The notes beneath the pieces are model-generated. The model was not told where the DNA came from. It searched no databases and saw nothing but the letters and a program-made list of their open reading frames with translations. Shown piece after piece: positions 15,694 through 23,378 of a stretch of DNA of 64,000 nt (the first letter of the stretch is position 1; each line of letters starts with the position of its first letter). Origin of the DNA: JAVJPJ01 sp040217295 (GTDB lineage: Bacteria; Pseudomonadota; Alphaproteobacteria; Rhodobacterales; Rhodobacteraceae); the NCBI GenBank assembly GCA_964460185.1, contig CAYWTM010000002.1:1-64000 (forward strand), written 5' to 3'. The position numbers were made by a program, and so were the translations under genes.

Positions 15694-16353
15694 TCATCCG
15701 TCTGTGGCCACCAGTGCCCAGTTGGGATCGTCTGATCCCATGTGGCGCGCGAAGGTCCACACGTCACGCTGTCGCTTGATCTCGTTCGGGTCGCCTTCGA
15801 TCACATCACCATCGGCGTTTTTCACGACCGATGTAAGCTCGGCCACAAGCCGCACGGTCACCTCGGCCTCGCCCGTGGTGCGATCAAAGCGCGCGCTTTC
15901 AAGCGCCAGATCCCGCACGCCGATAAAGGATGCAACGATATGCAGGCCTTGCGCCTCACGCTCGGCGATGACGGCGGCAAAGGTTTCCATCACGTCATCG
16001 GCAAGGAAGGGGCGCAGTTCATCCACATCGCCGTTCTCAAACGCCATGAGGATCATTTCATATGCCCCGCGCGCACCCTGAAGGAATTCGGTCACCGAAA
16101 ACCCCGGCTCGGCCATTTTCATCGCCGCCAGTGCCTTGGCGCTTTCGGAACCGTCTTCCACATGGTCGATGATATCGTGATCCGGTCCGCCCTCGATCAC
16201 CTCGAAATCTCGCCGGGGATCGGCGCGCGAAGATACCTGCGCGGTCGGGGTCTTTTCGAACCCTTCGCGTGTTCCCAGAACGCTTCGCAGGCGGAGGATC
16301 AGGAAGATCGCGATGCCGGCCAGAACCAACAAGGACAGGAGGGACGAATTCAT
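15694..16353 (-). CDS. Tim44-like domain membrane-anchored protein
   Basis: The 219-residue product starts with one transmembrane helix (residues 4-22, SLLSLLVLAGIAIFLILRL). A polar linker (about 30-75) follows, then a Tim44-like domain (about 85-215, FLQGARGAYEMILMAFENGDVDELRPFLADDVMETF and WTFARHMGSDDPNWALVAT). Mitochondrial Tim44 tethers the import motor. Bacterial relatives such as TimA are inner-membrane proteins of uncertain role, and the proximity to secB/fxsA is a recurring alphaproteobacterial arrangement. It reads divergently from fxsA across a short promoter region and leads into mltA. Confidence 0.92.
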   Translation of the reverse strand: MNSSLLSLLVLAGIAIFLILRLRSVLGTREGFEKTPTAQVSSRADPRRDFEVIEGGPDHDIIDHVEDGSESAKALAAMKMAEPGFSVTEFLQGARGAYEMILMAFENGDVDELRPFLADDVMETFAAVIAEREAQGLHIVASFIGVRDLALESARFDRTTGEAEVTVRLVAELTSVVKNADGDVIEGDPNEIKRQRDVWTFARHMGSDDPNWALVATDG

Positions 16354-16483
16354 TGAGTTTCCTCGGGTGAGTGAGCGGGCTTATATTTGTTTGTGCAAGG
16401 CACATATGTAAGGCAGGGGTGGGGTCAAGTCCATGACCGACACGCCGGCTAAATCGCTTAGACTGCAAGGGGGGGCCAGCTTT

Positions 16484-16954
16484 ATGTGGCTGTTTCTGAT
16501 TTTCCTATCGGTGCCATTGATCGAGATCGCGCTCTTTATCCAGGTCGGCGGTTTGATCGGGTTGTGGCCGACCCTGCTGATTGTTGTTGCGACGGCCGTG
16601 GCGGGCACGGCGCTGGTTCGATCTCAGGGGGCGCAGGCCCTGGCGCAATTGCGGGGGTCGTTCGAAAGCCTGCGCGATCCGACCGAGCCGCTGGCCCATG
16701 GCGCCATGATCCTGTTTTCCGGCGCTTTGTTGCTGACGCCGGGGTTTTTCACCGATGCCGTCGGTTTCGCCCTTCTGATCCCCGGTGTCCGCAACTGGGT
16801 GCTGCGAGAACTCAAGAAACGCATCGAAGTGCATTCCGTCGTCAACGGACAGCGTGAATGGCGCGCTTCGCCACAAGACGACGTGATCGAGGGGTCGTAC
16901 ACCACCGAAGAAGATGACGGACCGCGCGGGCCGTCGGGCTGGACCCGTCACTAA
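16484..16954 (+). CDS. fxsA: FxsA family membrane protein
   Basis: FxsA is a small inner-membrane protein first known in E. coli for relieving phage T7 exclusion by the F plasmid; its normal role is not known. The product starts MWLFLIFLSVPLIEIALFIQVGG and has three to four hydrophobic helices, with LLLTPGFFTDAVGFALLIPGVRNWV as the family signature and a charged C-terminal tail. I chose the ATG at 16484, which gives the usual family start. An ATG at 16433 would add 17 polar residues. It lies upstream of secB and divergent from the Tim44-like gene. Confidence 0.9.
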   Translation: MWLFLIFLSVPLIEIALFIQVGGLIGLWPTLLIVVATAVAGTALVRSQGAQALAQLRGSFESLRDPTEPLAHGAMILFSGALLLTPGFFTDAVGFALLIPGVRNWVLRELKKRIEVHSVVNGQREWRASPQDDVIEGSYTTEEDDGPRGPSGWTRH

Positions 16955-17024
16955 GACCTCCCATTGAGGCTTGGGCCGAGGGCTGATAGACCCTCGCGCC
17001 AAGCAGATAATTTTGGAGCCATCA

Positions 17025-17534
17025 ATGTCTGAGACGAATGGCGGGGCCGCCCCCGCACAGCCCGAAGGCCAGCCGCAGGTTCAATTGCCCAAGATGCAGA
17101 TCCTTGGCCAGTTCATCCGTGATATGTCATTCGAGAATATCGCTGCTCAAAAAGCCGTGAACACGCAGGTTCAGCCTGACATTCAGGTGCAGGTTGCGAT
17201 GGATGCCCGCAAGCGCGAGGCCGAAAACCAGTATGACGTGATCATGAAGCTGAAAATCGAAAGCAAAACCAAGGAAGAGACCCCTCAATCCCTGTTCTTG
17301 CTTGAGCTGGAATATGGCGGGATCTTCAAGATCGAGAACATCGCGAACGAACAGCTGCATCCTTACCTGCTGATCGAATGCCCCCGGATGCTGTTCCCCT
17401 TCGTGCGTCGCATCGTGTCGGACGTAACGCGCGACGGCGGGTATCCGCCCCTCAATCTTGAGAATTTCGACTTCATGAACCTGTATCGGCAGCAACTGGC
17501 ACAACGTGTTGCCAGCCAAAAAGCCGACGCCTGA
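17025..17534 (+). CDS. secB: Protein-export chaperone SecB
   Basis: SecB is the homotetrameric cytoplasmic chaperone that keeps precursors unfolded and hands them to SecA. The 169-residue product begins MSETNGGAAPAQ. Conserved features are MQILGQFIRDMSFENIAAQ, ELEYGGIFKIENI and LIECPRMLFPFVRRIVSDVTRDGGYPPLNLENFDFMNLY, which include the SecA-contact surface. The start at 17025 follows a TTGGAG site. An in-frame ATG 54 nt earlier would only add non-conserved residues. A short 6-bp hairpin (16977-16996) lies just upstream without a U-run. It converges with dnaQ, with only 4 nt between stops. Confidence 0.96.
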   Translation: MSETNGGAAPAQPEGQPQVQLPKMQILGQFIRDMSFENIAAQKAVNTQVQPDIQVQVAMDARKREAENQYDVIMKLKIESKTKEETPQSLFLLELEYGGIFKIENIANEQLHPYLLIECPRMLFPFVRRIVSDVTRDGGYPPLNLENFDFMNLYRQQLAQRVASQKADA

Positions 17535-17538
17535 GCAG

Positions 17539-18237
17539 TCAGTCGAATTTCGACCAGATCGCGCCGTCTCCAAGGTCTGCCACAAAGGCCTTGTGGGCGG
17601 CGCGTTCCGTTTCGGTGATCCTCGGGGGAAGCGGTGCCTGTCTCGGGGCAGGGCGCCACGCCTGTTCGATATCGGCGCTGGTCTTTTTGCGATCGGTGGC
17701 GCCAAGGGCGAAATCCGGCTGCCGCCCACCCGTGAGTTCCAGGTAAACATCCGCCAAGATCTCGGAATCGAGCAACGCGCCGTGCAGCGTTCGGTTCGAA
17801 TTGTCGATTCCGAACCGCCGACACAAGGCATCCAGTGACGCGGGCGACCCCGGAAACCGGCGGCGCGCAATCAGCAGGGTATCGATGGCCTGATCGCCGG
17901 GCAGCGTCCGTTCACCAGCCCATTGGAGTTCTGCGTTCAGGAACCGCATGTCGAAACTGGCATTGTGAATCACCAGTTTCGCATCGCCCACAAAATCCAG
18001 GAACGCGCGGGCGATTTCGGCGAACCGGGGTTTGTCGGCCAGGAAATCCTCGCCTATGCCGTGCACGGCGAAGGCTTCGGCAGGCATGTCGCGTTCGGGG
18101 TTTATGTATTGATGATAGGTGTTTCCCGTCGGAACCTGGTTCCAAAGCTCGACCGCGCCGATTTCCACGATCCTGTGGGCCGGCGTGTCGTGGGGGTCCA
18201 GACCCGTGGTTTCGGTATCGAGAACGATCTCACGCAT
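17539..18237 (-). CDS. dnaQ: DNA polymerase III epsilon subunit (3'-5' proofreading exonuclease)
   Basis: DnaQ removes misincorporated bases within the replicative polymerase. The 232-residue product has Exo I at its start (MREIVLDTETTGLDP, Asp/Glu ligands 7 and 9), Exo II in LVIHNASFDMRFLN and the HGALLDSEILADVYLELTGG Exo III region, with its conserved histidine. The ATG at 18237 is preferred because it has a GGAAGGTGG site and the usual family start; a GTG 12 nt earlier is in frame. It overlaps the coaE stop by 8 nt. The C-terminal ~50 residues are variable and would hold the clamp and alpha-subunit contacts. Confidence 0.95.
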   Translation of the reverse strand: MREIVLDTETTGLDPHDTPAHRIVEIGAVELWNQVPTGNTYHQYINPERDMPAEAFAVHGIGEDFLADKPRFAEIARAFLDFVGDAKLVIHNASFDMRFLNAELQWAGERTLPGDQAIDTLLIARRRFPGSPASLDALCRRFGIDNSNRTLHGALLDSEILADVYLELTGGRQPDFALGATDRKKTSADIEQAWRPAPRQAPLPPRITETERAAHKAFVADLGDGAIWSKFD

Positions 18238-18835
18238 GATTTTGGCCACCTTCCGATTTGGTCAGCGTCGCCACCAGATCTGACACAGCCTGGCGGGTGA
18301 TATCCAGCGTGTTCGTCTCGATCACGTAATGTGCCCGTTTGCGTTTTTCTGCATCGGGAATCTGGCGGGCCATGATCTGGTCGAACATCGCATCGGTCAT
18401 ACCGGGCCGATCCATAACCCGCTGCCGTTGCGTTTCGGCGTCGGTGCTGACCACCAGAACGGCATCAACCCTCGTCTCGCCGCCGGTTTCGAACAACAAC
18501 GGGATATCCAGCACGATCAGCGGGTCATCTGCGTGGGTTTCGATAAAGCTATTCCTGCTTTCGGCGACCAACGGATGCACGATGGATTCGAGCCTGTTCA
18601 GCAGGTCAGGGTCTTTTTTCAGGGCGGCCTTCAATTTCTCCCGATCGACGGCATCGTCCCGGATCGCGCCGGGTATCATGGATGCAATCGGGGCAACCGC
18701 CGCGCCGCCGCGTGCATACAATTCATGAACGGCAGCGTCGGCGTCCCATACCGGCACACCGAGGTCGCGGAACATGGCGGCAGTGGTGGATTTTCCCATG
18801 CCAATGGACCCGGTCAATCCCAGACGAAAGCTCAT
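18230..18835 (-). CDS. coaE: Dephospho-CoA kinase
   Basis: CoaE phosphorylates dephospho-CoA at the ribose 3' position, the last step of CoA synthesis. The 201-residue product has the P-loop GLTGSIGMGKST at residues 6-17, VWDADAAVHELY (DAD substrate motif near residue 31), VLDIPLLFETG and the LID-like QRVMDRPGMTDAMFDQIMARQ. It lies in the maf-aroE-coaE-dnaQ operon, overlapping aroE by 4 nt and dnaQ by 8 nt. The order is conserved in alphaproteobacteria next to the replication origin. Confidence 0.95.
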   Translation of the reverse strand: MSFRLGLTGSIGMGKSTTAAMFRDLGVPVWDADAAVHELYARGGAAVAPIASMIPGAIRDDAVDREKLKAALKKDPDLLNRLESIVHPLVAESRNSFIETHADDPLIVLDIPLLFETGGETRVDAVLVVSTDAETQRQRVMDRPGMTDAMFDQIMARQIPDAEKRKRAHYVIETNTLDITRQAVSDLVATLTKSEGGQNHA

Positions 18836-19668
18836 CCGTCCAGAACCGCCCGTCGGACTTCGTCATCGACCATGGGCGTGTAGCCGAACCAGCGTTCAAA
18901 TCCCGGCACGGCCTGGTGCAGGAGCATTCCCAGCCCGTCAATCGCCTCACATCCTGCAACGGCGGCCGTCCGCAAGAGATCGGTTTCCAGCGGCGAATAA
19001 ACGATGTCGGTCACGACCGTGGGGGGTGACAGGCGCGACAGGTCGATCGACAGCGGTTGTTTCCCGGTCATTCCAAGCGATGTCGTGTTCACGATCAGCG
19101 ACGCGTCGGCCACGAGGCTGGGAATTTGTGTCCAGTCATAGGGTTCGACCCGCGCGCCGAATTGTTCCTTCAGGCCATCGGCCCGCGCACGCGTCCGGTT
19201 GGCGACCATCACGCGCGGCGCGCCGTCCGCGATCAGGGCCTGGACAACAGCCTTTGCCGCACCTCCGGACCCCAGCACAAGAGCGGGGCCGGCAGCGGCA
19301 GTCCAGCCCGGCAAGGCCTGTCTGATGCTGGACAGAAACCCCAGGCCGTCCGTGTTATCCGCCTGAATACGCCCGTCGCCAAGGAAGGTCAGCGTGTTCG
19401 CTGCCCCGATCAGCGCTGCGCGGTCGGTCACCTGGGTCGCCAGGGACAGCACGTATTCCTTGTGCGGGATCGTGACATTGACGCCCACAAAGCCGAGTTC
19501 CGGCAACATCTGCAAGGCATCGGCCAGATGGGTATGGGTAACGTGTAGCGGCACGTAGTGCCCCTGCAAACCGTAACGCCTTAACCAATGACCATGCAGG
19601 CGCGGCGACAGGGAATGCGCTATTGGATCACCGATCACACCGGCCAGGGGCACCTTGGGTCGTATCAT
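18832..19668 (-). CDS. aroE: Shikimate dehydrogenase
   Basis: AroE reduces 3-dehydroshikimate to shikimate with NADPH in aromatic amino acid synthesis. The 278-residue product shows the substrate loop GDPIAHSLSPRLHGHW, the catalytic lysine region GVNVTIPHKEYVL, ADNTDGLGFL and the NADP motif LVLGSGGAAKAVVQAL, with NRTRAR following for phosphate recognition. The C-terminus contains GLGMLLHQAVPGFERWFG. The ATG at 19668 is chosen: it overlaps the maf stop by 4 nt and gives the family start MIRPKVPLAGVIG. The frame opens 12 codons further upstream inside maf. Confidence 0.95.
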   Translation of the reverse strand: MIRPKVPLAGVIGDPIAHSLSPRLHGHWLRRYGLQGHYVPLHVTHTHLADALQMLPELGFVGVNVTIPHKEYVLSLATQVTDRAALIGAANTLTFLGDGRIQADNTDGLGFLSSIRQALPGWTAAAGPALVLGSGGAAKAVVQALIADGAPRVMVANRTRARADGLKEQFGARVEPYDWTQIPSLVADASLIVNTTSLGMTGKQPLSIDLSRLSPPTVVTDIVYSPLETDLLRTAAVAGCEAIDGLGMLLHQAVPGFERWFGYTPMVDDEVRRAVLDG

Positions 19669-20270
19669 CTGAACGTCCACCCACGCAGTCGCAAATACGA
19701 ACATATATCCAGCAACGGCAAACCAAGTACAGAGAACCAGTCACCATCTATACGGGAGAACAGGCGCACGCCGATCCCCTCCGCATGATAGGCTCCGACC
19801 GCATCCTGAACATCGGGCCACGCCAGGTCGAGATAGGCGTCAATCGCGTTGTCGGTCAGATGCGCCATCGTCATTCGCGCGATGCCGACATGGCGCCAGA
19901 CGGGTTCAGACCCGTCATAGATCACCGCTGCAGAATACAAGTGGTGTGTCTGACCGCGAAGGCGCTGAAGCTTTTCGAACGCGGCATCGCGCGTGTCGGC
20001 CTTTCCGAAGATCTCGGACTTCAGTGCAAGGATCTGATCGCATCCCAGGGTCAATCCGCCATCGCCGCGTTCAGCGACCTTGCGGGCCTTGAATTCCGCA
20101 AGCGCGTCGGCGATGTCACGCGGCCCGGCGCCGTCGGACGTCAAAGAGATGCGGATCGCGTCCTCATCGATTCGGGCAGGGCGCGCCACACAGGCTATAC
20201 CGGCATTTTCCAGCAACGTTTTCCGGACGGCGGAGCCCGAAGCCAGGGTCAAGGTCGAGGAAGGTGTCAA
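19665..20270 (-). CDS. maf: Maf-like nucleoside triphosphate pyrophosphatase
   Basis: Maf proteins hydrolyse non-canonical or modified nucleotides and have been linked to septum formation. The 201-residue product has the N-terminal LTLASGSAVRKTLLENAG motif, FKARKVAERG, LGCDQILAL (the catalytic-site block SDxx-like in this branch), LQRLRGQTHHLYSA and GAYHAEGIGVRLFSRIDGDWFSVLGLPL. There is no ATG; TTG at 20268-20270 gives the best N-terminus, and another TTG lies 18 nt inside. It is the first gene to the left of the candidate origin and leads the maf-aroE-coaE-dnaQ operon. Confidence 0.92.
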   Translation of the reverse strand: MTPSSTLTLASGSAVRKTLLENAGIACVARPARIDEDAIRISLTSDGAGPRDIADALAEFKARKVAERGDGGLTLGCDQILALKSEIFGKADTRDAAFEKLQRLRGQTHHLYSAAVIYDGSEPVWRHVGIARMTMAHLTDNAIDAYLDLAWPDVQDAVGAYHAEGIGVRLFSRIDGDWFSVLGLPLLDICSYLRLRGWTFR

Positions 20271-20810
20271 AAATCTTGTCCGTAGATCTGTGGATATTCA
20301 GCCAGCGACTCAGCCCGCAACCCTGTTGGTCAATCGGCACATGGCACCGGAACGATTTTCCGGGGATCTGCCCCAAACGTTGTCCCGCGATTGTCCACGG
20401 GGATCAATGGCCAAGTCCTGGAAGCATCAGCAACCGGGTTCTCCGACAAATCCCGGAGTTATACCCAGGTTTGTCCTGCCAAATTCTTACTTAAGATATT
20501 GTTTTTTAACATATATTTTTCATTTCCACTTGCTCTGCAGCTGGTCGTGGGTGTTTTATCCTCTTGGACGATCCTCTGGATAATTCGTGTAGAACCAAGT
20601 TTGCCGTGATGTCCAAGATACAACTAGAAACAACAACCTTTCTATATTCTTACTTTATTATTGGATACACGCCGGCCCTACGCTGAAACTTGACATGGAA
20701 CAGGCTGGCCCTTAGCTGTGACCGTGCTGCCCGTCCGGGCGGCGGTTTCCATCCCCCTTTGCGAACGCATGACCAGCGACAGGCTGCAGTCATGTCCAGG
20801 ACCCATTTCC
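20271..20810. other. Candidate chromosomal replication origin region (oriC)
   Basis: This 540-nt gap is the only long non-coding stretch in the window. Its middle (about 20483-20529) is strongly AT-rich in an otherwise GC-rich sequence. Near-matches to the DnaA box TTATCCACA are TGTGGATAT (20289-20297) and TCTGGATAA (20575-20583), each 8 of 9. Weaker 7-of-9 copies lie at 20391, 20459 and 20556. Genes diverge: maf to the left on minus, rho to the right on plus. parS, parA and parB lie 2.6-7 kb to the right. In Caulobacter and Rickettsia the origin lies in this gene neighbourhood. It must also hold the maf and rho promoters. Origin function is an inference. Confidence 0.62.
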
Positions 20811-22082
20811 ATGACAGATACGACCTTGAAGCTGGCTGATCTGAAAGCCAAGTCGCCCAAAGACCTTTTGGCGATGGCCGAAGAGCTTGAGATCGAAAAT
20901 GCCTCGACCATGCGCAAGGGCGACATGATGTTCGAAATCCTGCGTGAGCGGGCGGATGAAGGTTGGGAAATTTCCGGCGACGGTGTTCTGGAAGTACTGC
21001 AGGACGGGTTCGGGTTTCTGCGGTCTCCGGAGGCAAACTATCTTCCGGGCCCTGATGACATCTATGTCTCGCCCGAAATGATCCGTCAGCACAGCCTGCG
21101 AACCGGGGATACGGTCGAAGGCGTGATGAATGCGCCCAAGGAAAGCGAACGGTATTTTGCCCTGGTCAAGGTTGTCCGGATCAATTTCGAAGATCCCGAG
21201 AAAGCCCGGCACAAGGTGGCTTTTGACAACCTGACACCACTTTACCCAGATGAACGCCTCACGATGGAGGTCGAGGATCCAACGATCAAGGATCGGTCGG
21301 CTCGTATCATCGACCTTGTCGCGCCCATCGGCAAAGGCCAGCGGTCGCTGATCGTGGCGCCGCCCCGCACGGGCAAGACCGTGCTGTTGCAAAACATCGC
21401 CAACTCGATCGAACGCAACCATCCAGAATGTTATCTGATCGTTCTTCTGATCGATGAACGCCCCGAAGAAGTCACGGATATGCAGCGCAGCGTGAAAGGG
21501 GAGGTTGTGTCATCGACCTTTGACGAACCCGCATCACGCCACGTTGCCGTGTCCGAGATGGTGATCGAAAAGGCAAAGCGCCTGGTCGAACACAAGCGGG
21601 ACGTTGTGATCTTGCTGGATTCGATCACCCGTCTTGGCCGTGCGTTCAATACGGTTGTTCCGTCCTCGGGCAAGGTGCTGACCGGTGGTGTGGACGCCAA
21701 TGCGCTTCAGCGGCCCAAGCGGTTCTTCGGCGCGGCGCGCAACATCGAGGAAGGCGGATCGCTGACCATCATCGCCACTGCCTTGATCGACACAGGCAGC
21801 CGGATGGACGAGGTAATCTTCGAGGAATTCAAAGGCACCGGCAACTCCGAGATCGTCCTCGATCGCAAAGTTGCCGACAAGCGCGTGTTCCCCGCGATGG
21901 ACATTCTCAAATCCGGCACCCGGAAAGAAGAGCTGCTGGTCGACAAGGTCGATCTGCAAAAGACCTTTGTCCTGCGTCGTATTCTGAACCCGATGGGCAC
22001 GACGGACGCGATCGAGTTCCTGATTTCCAAACTCAAACAGACGAAATCAAACGCGGAATTCTTCGATTCCATGAACACCTGA
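20811..22082 (+). CDS. rho: Transcription termination factor Rho
   Basis: Rho is the hexameric RNA helicase that ends transcription of untranslated RNA. The 423-residue product has the N-terminal helix bundle (LADLKAKSPKDLLAMAEELEIENASTMRKGDM), the RNA-binding cold-shock fold with DGFGFLR at residues 65-71, Walker A APPRTGKT at 183-190 and Walker B VVILLDSITRLGRA. The bicyclomycin/Q-loop area GGVDANALQRPKRFFGAARN is also intact. The ATG at 20811 gives the family N-terminus; in-frame ATGs at 20718 and 20769 would add unrelated residues. The long upstream region may contain an autoregulatory leader. mnmE follows after 12 nt. Confidence 0.96.
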   Translation: MTDTTLKLADLKAKSPKDLLAMAEELEIENASTMRKGDMMFEILRERADEGWEISGDGVLEVLQDGFGFLRSPEANYLPGPDDIYVSPEMIRQHSLRTGDTVEGVMNAPKESERYFALVKVVRINFEDPEKARHKVAFDNLTPLYPDERLTMEVEDPTIKDRSARIIDLVAPIGKGQRSLIVAPPRTGKTVLLQNIANSIERNHPECYLIVLLIDERPEEVTDMQRSVKGEVVSSTFDEPASRHVAVSEMVIEKAKRLVEHKRDVVILLDSITRLGRAFNTVVPSSGKVLTGGVDANALQRPKRFFGAARNIEEGGSLTIIATALIDTGSRMDEVIFEEFKGTGNSEIVLDRKVADKRVFPAMDILKSGTRKEELLVDKVDLQKTFVLRRILNPMGTTDAIEFLISKLKQTKSNAEFFDSMNT

Positions 22083-22094
22083 GGACCAGGGCCG

Positions 22095-23375
22095 ATGCAC
22101 ACCATTTTTGCCTTGGCCACAGCCCGGGGCAAATCCGGCGTGGCTGTCATTCGTATCTCAGGCCCGGATGCGTTCGAGATCGGGCAGCGGCTGGCGGGCG
22201 CATTGCCTGAAGCCGGCCGTTTTTCATTGCGGGCGTTGAGAGACGCGTCCGGCGATATGCTGGACGAAGCGCTTGTGCTGAGTTTTGCCGGCCCAAAAAG
22301 CTATACAGGCGAAGATACCGTTGAATTTCAAATACATGGCAGCGTTGCCGTCATCCGAGCAGTCGAGGATACCATTGCAGCCACGGGCCTGGCACGGATG
22401 GCCGCGCCGGGGGAATTCACGCAGCGCGCCTTGTTGAACGGTAACCTTGATCTCTCCCAGGTCGAGGGGCTTTCCGATCTGATCGCCGCCGAAACGGAAT
22501 ATCAACGCAAACAGGCGCAATCCCTTTTTGCAGGTGGCCTGCGCGAATTCTCGGAAACATGCCGCAGGGATCTGTTGCGTGCGGCCGCGCTGATCGAAGC
22601 GACGATCGACTTTGCCGATGAAGAGGTTCCTGTCGATGTATCGCCCGAAGTTGGCGCTCTGATGGATCGTGTTCTGGCTGCCGTGACGGGGGAGCTTGCG
22701 GGTTTGAACGTGGCGGAGCGGGTCCGGTCGGGGTTCGAGGTTGCGATAGTCGGGGCGCCCAACGCGGGCAAATCCACGTTGCTCAACCGCATTGCGGGCC
22801 GCGACATCGCAATCACATCCGAGATCGCCGGCACGACGCGCGATGTGCTTGAGGTTCGGGTGGACCTTTCGGGTTTGCCCGTCACCTTCCTTGACACCGC
22901 GGGCTTGCGTGAAACGGATGACGCCATCGAAAAGATCGGTGTCGGGCGCGCCCTGGAGCGTGCGAAAGACGCGGATCTTCGGATCTTGCTTGTCGACGGC
23001 GCCGACGAAGGCAATACCAAGATCGACCTTGATTGCGAGCTGATCTACAAGACCAAATCGGACATCACCGGAGACGGGATTTCCGGTGTAACCGGTGAAG
23101 GTGTTGACGGCCTGTTGGCCAAGGTCGGCGCCATGCTGGGGGACCGTGTTTCGGTCGGTCAGCTGGCGTCGCGCGAACGTCATCGCATGGCGCTATCCAC
23201 TGCTGGTCTGGCTCTGGAAGACGCGTTGGATGTTTTCCGGCGGCAAACTGAAGGGGCAGAGATTGTCGCCTTGCATCTGAGGAACGCCATCATGGCGCTT
23301 GACTCATTGGTGGGCCGCATCGATGTAGAGGCCATCCTTGGCGAGATCTTTTCGGAATTCTGCATTGGCAAATGA
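22095..23375 (+). CDS. mnmE: tRNA modification GTPase MnmE
   Basis: MnmE works with MnmG to install (carboxymethyl)aminomethyl groups on wobble uridines. The 426-residue product opens MHTIFALATARGKSGVAVIR and has the N-terminal formyl-THF domain, then a helical domain split by the G domain. Motifs are G1 GAPNAGKS (220-227), G2 AGTTRD (245-250) and G3 DTAGLRE (267-273). G4 reads TKSD (320-323) where NKxD is usual. The essential C-terminal Cys is in FCIGK at the very end. The G domain is on the short side between G4 and the helical domain. It is followed after 3 nt by mnmG. Confidence 0.95.
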   Translation: MHTIFALATARGKSGVAVIRISGPDAFEIGQRLAGALPEAGRFSLRALRDASGDMLDEALVLSFAGPKSYTGEDTVEFQIHGSVAVIRAVEDTIAATGLARMAAPGEFTQRALLNGNLDLSQVEGLSDLIAAETEYQRKQAQSLFAGGLREFSETCRRDLLRAAALIEATIDFADEEVPVDVSPEVGALMDRVLAAVTGELAGLNVAERVRSGFEVAIVGAPNAGKSTLLNRIAGRDIAITSEIAGTTRDVLEVRVDLSGLPVTFLDTAGLRETDDAIEKIGVGRALERAKDADLRILLVDGADEGNTKIDLDCELIYKTKSDITGDGISGVTGEGVDGLLAKVGAMLGDRVSVGQLASRERHRMALSTAGLALEDALDVFRRQTEGAEIVALHLRNAIMALDSLVGRIDVEAILGEIFSEFCIGK

Positions 23376-23378
23376 GGA

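Noticed and set aside
16977..16996. 6-bp hairpin before secB as a terminator of fxsA
   Set aside because: The stem is short and has no following U-run, so it is not a convincing terminator.
20080..20609. Small open frames within the maf-rho gap
   Set aside because: They cross the AT-rich part and maf antisense, lack ribosome-binding sites and conserved sequence, and are better explained by the origin-like region.
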